Source: Solicoccozyma terricola (lineage: Eukaryota > Basidiomycota > Tremellomycetes > Filobasidiales > Piskurozymaceae). Taken from it: 64,000 nucleotides of DNA. Shown in pieces: positions 56,939 to 64,000 of the stretch. Every line of letters starts with the position of its first letter. Position 1 is the stretch's first letter. The stretch covers positions 379,067 through 443,066 of the forward strand of contig BCLD01000016.1 of assembly GCA_001600875.1 (NCBI GenBank). Reading direction: 5' to 3'. Made by a program: the position numbers and the translations under genes. Under the pieces are notes generated by a model, which made no database searches, was not told the DNA's origin, and worked only from the letters and a program-made list of their open reading frames with translations.

Positions 56939-59820
56939 CTACAGCTCTCTTTCCGCGGCCTTTTTCCTCGCGCTATCCAGCAACTGTGCCCCCTTGCTTC
57001 CCAGTTTGGCAACACCACCCATTACCTTCTGCTGCCTCTGTGGGGTTGCCAGTTTGCCCACCTCAGTAGTCAACTGATCCCATGCCTGTCCAGCTTCCTT
57101 TTTACGCTCTGGCGTTGCTGCTTTATTAAACAAAGTGGTCGCCTGATGTCGAACATTTTCGAGGTGGTGTCGCGATGAAGAGGTCTGCGAGTCCGTCGAT
57201 ATTCCATGTTCTGGAAGTACATAGGAATGTGAGGGCGGCTGAGGAGGCGGTGCGTGAAGCATCCCTCCTTCAGGAATGGGTGGAACCATCCGTCCTTGCC
57301 TAGAGTGTGGTCGGGGTGGAAGCACCGGAGGTGCCAACGCAGGTGCGACAGCACAGCTCTCTGCGGGCGCAGCTGCGCTTGGTCTCGCAGGAATTGGAGG
57401 CGGTTCCAGCAGAATGCTACCCGTAGATGGAGTGATATAATTGGCCTGTGGTTGGAAAAACTCCTCGAGCTCTTTCCTAGGGAATGTCTCTGCAAGAGGT
57501 TTGCCTTTGTTGAGAGCATGAGCTGCTCGGCCACATATTCGCAGGTACCAATCGTCGGGGAGGACTTCTCCGTCTGCATCCAGCGACAGGAAGGGCAGTT
57601 CCGAGGGTGTGTTCCGATGCAGCGGTTCCGAGGGCATGAGTGCGGTGGCCTGTGAAGGGAGGTTGCGTCAGAACTCTGGTCGTCGGAAATGGAAGGCAGA
57701 GGACGAACCTCATCATACTCGTCAAACATTGCTCCATAAATGATCCTAACTCCCTCTGCTCGAGCGTTGAACAGCTGCCGCCATAAGAACCGCCCACCTT
57801 GGCGCGGAATTTCGTTCTGCGGTCCTGCGTGGAGGTTGGTCCATGAAAAGCCAGGGAACTGTTTGTACAGGGAGAAGAAGGATAGTACAACAATGAGTAA
57901 TGGGTTGATGGATGCGGCACGAAGTAGACAACTCACAACCACCGGAGCGTAGTCTCGCCCTCTATTATGTCCGCTGGTATCCGCAGACTTTCCGCCAGGT
58001 AAATGCCCGGTGCTCTCATCACCCGCCCGTAACAGATTCATGTCTTCCCGTATAGAAACTCTCCACTCGTCTGCTTGCTTCAGATCGGAGAATCTCCCAA
58101 CAAACCATGGCGAAAGCTATATGCAGTGCGACTGTAAGGCATCGATCGATACCTAGCGCCGGGGGGGGGGGGGGGGGGCTTGGACTCACGCAATCTACGG
58201 CTTGCCATACCTCGAAAAACCTCTCGTCGCTATCAGCATCTTCTTCGCTATCCCTCCAATGGGATGGAACTCCTGCGAATATATATGCTCCACCTGGTGT
58301 AACTGTCCGAATCCACTCTATCAAGCTGAGAAGCGACGCCGGGTCATGTTGATCGTTGGCGAAGCCCATGCCTTTGAAACGACCGACGGTCAGTGACGAC
58401 CACCGTATGAGAGAGAAAAGAATCACGAACCCCAGATACCAATGACAGGCCTGCCCTGATCTTTCAGATACATTGGGCTTTCCAGAATACGCCTAACTTT
58501 GATCTGACAGATATTTCGGCGTCGGTGCATGTCAGACGTGAGGAGCTGCGAGTAATTTCAGTAAGCGGGTCATACTCACAAGATGCTCCCAGTCATCTCT
58601 GATACCCTTCTCTACGTCCCCGCCTTTTATTCCCGATACATCATACATTACTGCCCACTGTCAGAGCAAGGTAGAATGGCAATGTAAGGATTGGCAGTAA
58701 TATGACCACCACAGAAGAGTACTTACCACACGACCTTCTGCCTCGGCACTCTCCCGAACTCGATCTCCAACCTCATCTCTTAGCCTTCTCAACGCCGTGT
58801 CTCCATCATTGACCTCTGGCAGTTACGAGCGTTGCCTGGTATCAGTAAGATAGAAATAGCGTTGAACGAATCATTCCTACACTTGCCACTCAAGAACCGC
58901 TGCAAGAAACATCCACTGATCCCATACTCCCTCATCCATCTGAAATGCCTACGAACTGTCGCTGGATTTCGGGAGGAGAAGACTTGTGCTGGACGAGGTG
59001 CAGCCGCGGCTCCTGTGCTCGTAGATGGAATGGTGAGGCCCTCGATAGTATAAAGTTCAGATGGAGGAAGCTCGCGGACGGACGGCCACTGAATCAGCGT
59101 TTGGAGATCAGCTCTGCTGATCGCGCGCAAGTCTCAACGACCTGATGCCCGCTCACCAAGTCAAAGGTAACTCGACCACCGTCCTTAAGCGGCTTGTCAA
59201 CCCAATGCTTCCAGCTGATACAGATAGTAAGCAACAGTTACTCTGCCATAGGTCAGATGGAAGAGCAGACTCGCCCGTGATGACCTAATGCGGGGTATCA
59301 GAGAAGATATGAGTACTGAGGCAAGACCCAGGGATAGTTGAACCCCACCTGGTTCCAGAGCAGGCCCATCTCCACCACAGAAGAACCTGTAATTGCCCAG
59401 GGTCCATTCTATGCAAAGTTGTGTAACGTATCGCCGTCTACCTACCAGCCTTGATAGCCTACGAGAAACTTGTCCAGAATACAATCGGCATTTTCCCTAG
59501 GAAACAGGCATGGATGTCGATACGAACAAATGAACACCAGATGTTTGACGTAAGCAACAGCTAACCCACCGATGAATGTCACTCGGCTTTCCAGCATCCG
59601 TTATAAGCGGTCCCTCTTGTTTTCCATGATCTTCCAGCATGACCATGATGACGTGACCGAAGAGTACGAGTAGAAGGTAAAGTGTGAGATTGAACCGGAA
59701 GAAGCTGGGGGGTTGACGTCGAATGCAGGTCGCTCCTTTCGACTTTGGTGCAGAGATGACTGTGTGTGGTGGTACTTTGGAGTCGATGAGTGGTGGTGGT
59801 GCGAGGATGCTGACTGGCAT
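56939..59820 (-). CDS. Membrane-anchored GH99-like glycoside hydrolase
   Basis: The protein starts at 59820 with a short cytosolic N-terminus and a signal anchor (FRFNLTLYLLLVLFGHVIMVML). The body follows the fungal GH99/GH71-like pattern: DKFLVGYQGWFFCGGDGPAL, REYGISGCFLQRFLSG, VWAVMYDVSGIKGGDV, GMGFANDQHDPASLLSLIEW, GGAYIFAGVPSHWR, QFPGFSWTNLH, GRFLWRQLFNARAEGV and IIYGAMFDEYDEATAL, the last being the conserved acid-rich segment. Unusual is the C-terminal tail of about 230 aa: a proline-rich stretch (LEPPPIPARPSAAAP, HAPPPQPPSHSY) followed by amphipathic helices (KVMGGVAKLGSKGAQLL) ending REL. Catalytic residues cannot be proved by eye; a lumenal or surface alpha-mannan-type glycosidase is inferred. 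Confidence 0.75.
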
Positions 59821-60136
59821 ATCCCCGGACTTTGTGCCACCCAGCCGACGTCGAGGGCTATGGATTCTGTTATGGATGCTGATTTGATTTGTCTAAGAAG
59901 GGTTTGAAACTGGGCGGGTGGTGCCAGGCCACGTGGTGTGGGGCCCCGCGTCCCGTGCCTTTTCCGGTCCAGCGTTCGGGCCGACGGGCAGGGTGGACGG
60001 TGGAGGCGAGAGAGAGGATGGGCCATAGAGATGCTAAATAGATGGCCTGGAGGCTGGGGCTGGGCAGCCCAGGGTCGGTATGGTATGACCAACAACCTCA
60101 CATTCATACCGAGAAGACCCACCCAACCTACGCACA
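59821..60136. promoter_or_regulatory. Divergent promoter of the GH99-like gene and CYB2
   Basis: A 316-bp interval, GC-rich around 59930-60060. No ORF or element was recognised with confidence. Confidence 0.45.
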
Positions 60137-62821
60137 ATGCAGCATCTTCCCACACTTGCCGCCTTTGCCAAAATGGCCAGTCGTCCAGCTCGCACGACCT
60201 CCACCAGGTTCTCGCGAACCATGTCATCGAGCAGCATTCCTCATTATGCGCGGACCGGTAGATGGAGAGTATTCGCTGGTACGACCGCTGCAGTCTTGGT
60301 AAGCTTGATGGTCGTTTCTGGGATCTTGCAATCGAAACTCACGACCCTGCATCATCCAGGTCCCAGTCCTGATTGTCTCCCACCTGCTGGGCAGACCATC
60401 GACCGTCCACCTTGACTCTCCAGTTACCTATTCAAAGTCTTCTGAATCAGTAACAGATAAGCCATCAGAAGACGCTGGAGCAAAGAAGACCATCAACAAC
60501 TCCGAATCACGGATCATACAGATGAGCGAAGTAAAGCAACATGATACACCTGTAAGCTGCTGGGTCGTCATCGATGGGAATGTCTGGGAGTGAGTTTTTT
60601 TCGAGGGCGGTCGTAGCGAAGTGTATTGAAGACTGATTTCAGGCCCTTGGTGCAGTGTGACGCAATTTGCACAAGAGCATGTGAGTGTGTTTCAAACCCC
60701 ACGGTCACCACTCACCCTTGCTGACTAAATTCTTCCCCCTGCCCCTCCCCCCCCCCAGCCAGGAGGGTCGAAAATCATCCTGAACAATGCTGGAAAGGAC
60801 GTCACGTTGGTGTCCAGCACTTCTGTAACCGTCTTTGGGCAAGTCTGACCATATCACTCATGACAGAAACCTTTTCAAACCCATTCACCCCGCAAACACG
60901 CTCGAGCGGAACCTCAAACCGGAGAACATGATCGGTCGAGTCGATCCTGCAACGTTGCCCAAGGTATGCCTAGCAGTCTTCCCGGTGTGCCTGATTTTTT
61001 ATTCAACCATTTGGGGGGTACTACTTCAGCTGTCTGGTGAGTTCGAGGAGGAACAGGAACGCATCAGGCAAGCCAGGGAGAATCTACCACCCGTGGAAAC
61101 CATTTTGGGCTTGGATGAAATGGAGGTGAGTGAGCCCCGTGGACAAAGGGCACGCAGATATCAGTGCTAATGAGAATTCTTACCCTTGTAGCAAGTTGCT
61201 CAGAGCGTGCTTTCAGTCAAAGCAAGAGCATACTACAACGGTGGCTCAGACGACCAACACAGTCAGTGTGATCTTGATTTGCGCTCATTCTGCAAGCGTC
61301 TAACCGTCATCTCATTCACAGCCCTGCGTGACAATGCATCGACCTTCAAAAAATGCCGCTTCATCCCTCGGGTCATGATTGATGTCTCCAAGATTGCCCC
61401 TCAGACCACTTTATTTGGCTCTGAGAGTCCGCTGCCAATCTACATCTCACCGGCTTCAAATGCCTTGCTCGGGCATCCTGACGGAGAATTGACACTGGTA
61501 CGAGGAGCTTCAGCAACAGGAGTAGTGCAGGGCAGTGAGTAGCCTCAGTAGACTTCCTTCAGATCAGCGTGTCTCTACTGAATTCGCCGACTCAGTCTCC
61601 GCGGCCTCGTCTTTGCCGCTCGACGAGATCCTAGACGAAAAGGCTAAGCTCGACAAACAGACAGGATACAAGATGCCAATGGTATATCAGGTCTACTCGC
61701 AACCCGAGAGGCAAAAGACAGAGAAGCTAGTCAAGGAAGCGGTCGATGGAGGGTGCAGGTAAGTGACGCTTTTGGCTAGGCTGACATGCGTTGTATTGAC
61801 GTGAGAGCAAATGGAAAAGCGCACTGCTTCTCACAGTTGACACTGCTGTTCTCGGTGGGTGAAGCAGCACGGGCTCGAAATGAATGGCAATGCTGAATCT
61901 ACCCTATTCCTCAACCAGGCAATCGACAGCAGAACGACAAGCAGAAAGGGCAAACGGGGGATGTGAGTGAGGTAGTGGTCGCATTGATTTCACGATTGAT
62001 TGACGTTCGTGCCTCATACAGGTGGCACCGGGTCGCCGCATGGATCCTTGTACAGAGTTTGGAGCCTATCACGACCCAAAACTAAACTGGGATGATCTGG
62101 AATGGATCAAGGGCATGTCCAACGGACTTCCAATCTATTTGAAGGGGGTTGCAAGCATCGAGGTTGGTCGGCCTGTTCTCTGGCTGATGAAATGTGACTG
62201 ATCGTGTTTTTTTTTGTTTTGCGCCTTGCAGGATGTTAGACTGGCAAAGAAGCATGGCCTTGCGGTACGTCTCTGTTGGCTACCAGTCAATCCATATGTA
62301 CCGCAATACTGAATGAATGTGCTTTCCACAGGGTGTCATCTTGAGCAATCACGGTGGACGACAATTGAATGGGTATGAATTATGTGTTTTTCTTCACACT
62401 TCGCTGCTCCTAAATTTTCCTGCCAAACCACACAGCGCGCGCACTGCATTCGACAGCCTACGACAGATACACAAAGAAGATTCACAGCTTCTCAAGGATT
62501 TAGAGGTCTACGTTGATGGTGGGTTCCGGAGAGGGACGGACGTGTTAGCAGCTTTATGCTTGGGAGCCAAGGGAGTCGGGTTTGGTAGGAACTTCCTCTG
62601 GGGCCAAGCGGCTTACGGCGAACAAGGGGTCATAAGAACTATCAGGAGTTAGTGATATATTGCCAATCTGCTGTGGCCCGGCGGAAGCTGACGACCTGCC
62701 TTGGATCTCAGTCTTGGAAAGCGAGATCATCCTAGGCATGAGACTGCTAGGGGCAAAGTCCATCAGTGATCTGAAGCCGGAGATGCTTGAATGTATACAG
62801 GAAGGTTGGGGTTTATCGTAA
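60137..62821 (+). CDS. CYB2: L-lactate dehydrogenase (flavocytochrome b2)
   Basis: Oxidises L-lactate to pyruvate and passes electrons to cytochrome c in the mitochondrial intermembrane space. Start at 60137 with an Arg/Ser-rich presequence and a hydrophobic sorting segment ([18 protein letters not shown]), the bipartite signal typical of b2. The cytochrome b5 domain has [30 protein letters not shown] and the second haem histidine in LFKPIHP. The FMN domain shows [84 protein letters not shown] with the catalytic His and Arg, and [20 protein letters not shown]. The stop is at 62819-62821. All key residues are visible; introns are numerous. Confidence 0.94.
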
Positions 62822-63003
62822 CCCCAGCAATATCATGCATCGATAAACTCTAAATGCATCATGTTACATGGAGAGGTCCTAATGCATAGATAGTCTGGAA
62901 GTGGTAAGGCCTGGAAGCCATGCTCTGCGCCAAGATTCGCGGCAGCCGCTCCCTTGAGAAAGGCGGGGAGAGGTCGAGTCGGCACTGCCGTGCCGTGCTA
63001 CCT

Positions 63004-64000
63004 TCACAAACCATCAACCACCGCTTTCTCCGCCTTCTCTTTAAGGAATCGTTCCCTTGCCTCCTCCCTTCTTTGATGATAGACCTGATTCGCCTGGTTG
63101 TGTTGAGCCCGTTCTTGCATACGCATGCGAGTTGTCCGCCCCGGAGTACGTCCTGCTTCAATCTTGGTGAGCCGGCTTTGTCCTTGTTGAAGAGCTTCCC
63201 GACGTTTGCCCTCGGCCATGCGATGAGCCGCTGCGTAGTCCGGAATCTTGACAACGCGAGACGTTACGCGCTCATTTGGTAGGCTTATGAGCTCCAAAGT
63301 AGTCGAAGAGGCAGGCAAGTTCCGAAGGACTGAGGTCTGGAGGTTTGATTCACCTGTCCTGGGCGCAAATACGTTGTTCATACGATGTTTCGAGCTGCTT
63401 GGGGCAGCCGATGTTGACGTATGGAAAGGACCGGGGACTGCGCGATTGACGGCAGGCCGAGCGTGCGCCGTCGTTAGTGACCCTCTCGAGGCTGCTGTCG
63501 TTCCGGTGTCCTTTCTAGTCGGCTGTGGGAGACGAAGGTCTACAGGCGCAGACCTGGCAGGATCGCGGAGGAGTGGATTTGGATTTCCAAGGCTGGCCTT
63601 ATTGATGATGTTTGAGGATGTTGCGGACTTTGTCGGTCGACCGAAAGATGGTGCAATAGGCACAGTCAAGGCCTTTGTCCGTTTTGTCGCTTTATGGACT
63701 GGTCGACAGTAGATAGCGTGAGTGAATCGTCGGCTGCACGTGGGGGGGGGGGGCAGGAGTTATGAGCGAAAGTGATCGAAGATCGGTGATGAGCATAAAC
63801 TCACTCAGCATGTTGAACGACGTTCTGTGTTACTCCAACCGATTCTCCTGTCTCTCCTTGCTCCAACTCCTGGGATAATGATTCACTCAACGCGTTCATC
63901 TCGATGGGTTTCTGAGGCGGAGTGCTTTCCAACTGACTCGCAAGTATAGAAGGTTCATTGATTGGGTCGTCGATCGAATCTTTCCGCACGATCTCCTGAG
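63004..64000 (-). CDS. Unrecognised protein, C-terminal part only
   Basis: The frame enters from the right window edge (QEIVRKDSIDDPINEPSILA), passes an intron with a GTGAGT donor near 63800 containing a 12-nt G run (63742-63753), and resumes at RRFTHAIYCRPVHKATKR; the exon then runs to a stop at 63004-63006. The visible part is disordered and basic (Ser/Thr/Pro/Arg-rich; LPQPTRKDTGTTAAS, RNLPASSTTLELISL), ending in a long charged helix (RMRMQERAQHNQANQVYHQR, EARERFLKEKAEKAV). No family was recognised. Coding is supported by splice signals, phase agreement and non-repetitive composition. Confidence 0.6.

Noticed and set aside
1..64000. An undescribed multi-gene system such as a biosynthetic or defence cluster
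   Set aside because: Neighbouring genes are unrelated housekeeping functions with separate promoters; no shared pathway or co-directional block supports a cluster.

Overview
This is nuclear DNA from a fungus, almost certainly a basidiomycete yeast of the Tremellomycetes (the Cryptococcus/Kwoniella/Tremella group). The evidence is the dense packing of intron-rich genes on both strands, introns mostly 50-110 bp with GTRAGT-type donors, intron-containing tRNAs, and a very large modular cysteine-rich metallothionein of the Cryptococcus CMT type. No rRNA, CRISPR array, plasmid or phage feature was seen. Exon junctions below were read by eye from splice signals, frame closure and family conservation; where exon lists are given, their summed length is a multiple of three.

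Left third (1-25.7 kb): the 3' end of an arginine-specific carbamoyl-phosphate synthase large chain; NPR2 (TORC1 inhibition under nitrogen limitation); a stand-alone ABC ATPase; then a minus-strand series of LRO1-type PDAT (triacylglycerol synthesis), RER1 (Golgi-to-ER retrieval), an ERMP1/Pff1-type M28 membrane protease, tRNA dihydrouridine synthase DUS4 and the XPG/RAD2 repair nuclease. Two small plus-strand ORFs follow a 90-nt poly-C run at 13.6 kb.

Middle (26-45.5 kb): mitochondrial ribosomal protein bL32m, H/ACA snoRNP protein NOP10, RTF2 (damaged by an assembly gap), a WBP11-type splicing protein, a CAJ1/DJP1-type DnaJ protein, an AGC-type kinase, an 8-exon metallothionein built of tandem exon-plus-intron units, the tRNA adenosine deaminase TAD2, a chromodomain protein, and a single-exon FAR1/zinc-knuckle protein likely derived from a transposon.

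Right third (45.5-64 kb): tRNA-Asp(GTC) with an intron, a gene-poor 2 kb stretch with 33-bp palindromic repeats, mitochondrial EF-Tu (TUF1), tRNA-Arg(TCG) with an intron, a DHX29/YLR419W-type DExH helicase that seems split into two gene models, a membrane-anchored GH99-like protein, flavocytochrome b2 (CYB2), and the 3' part of an unrecognised gene leaving the window.

The genes are ordinary neighbours, not one pathway, though several act in mitochondria (bL32m, TUF1, CYB2) or RNA metabolism (DUS4, TAD2, NOP10, WBP11, DHX29). The most notable signals are the metallothionein architecture with a decayed extra module downstream, a striking frequency of micro-exons (6, 7, 8, 10, 15, 16, 17, 18, 18 nt), a possible fission of the DHX29-type gene, the FAR1-derived gene, and poly-G/poly-C/N blocks that are probably assembly artefacts and break RTF2.
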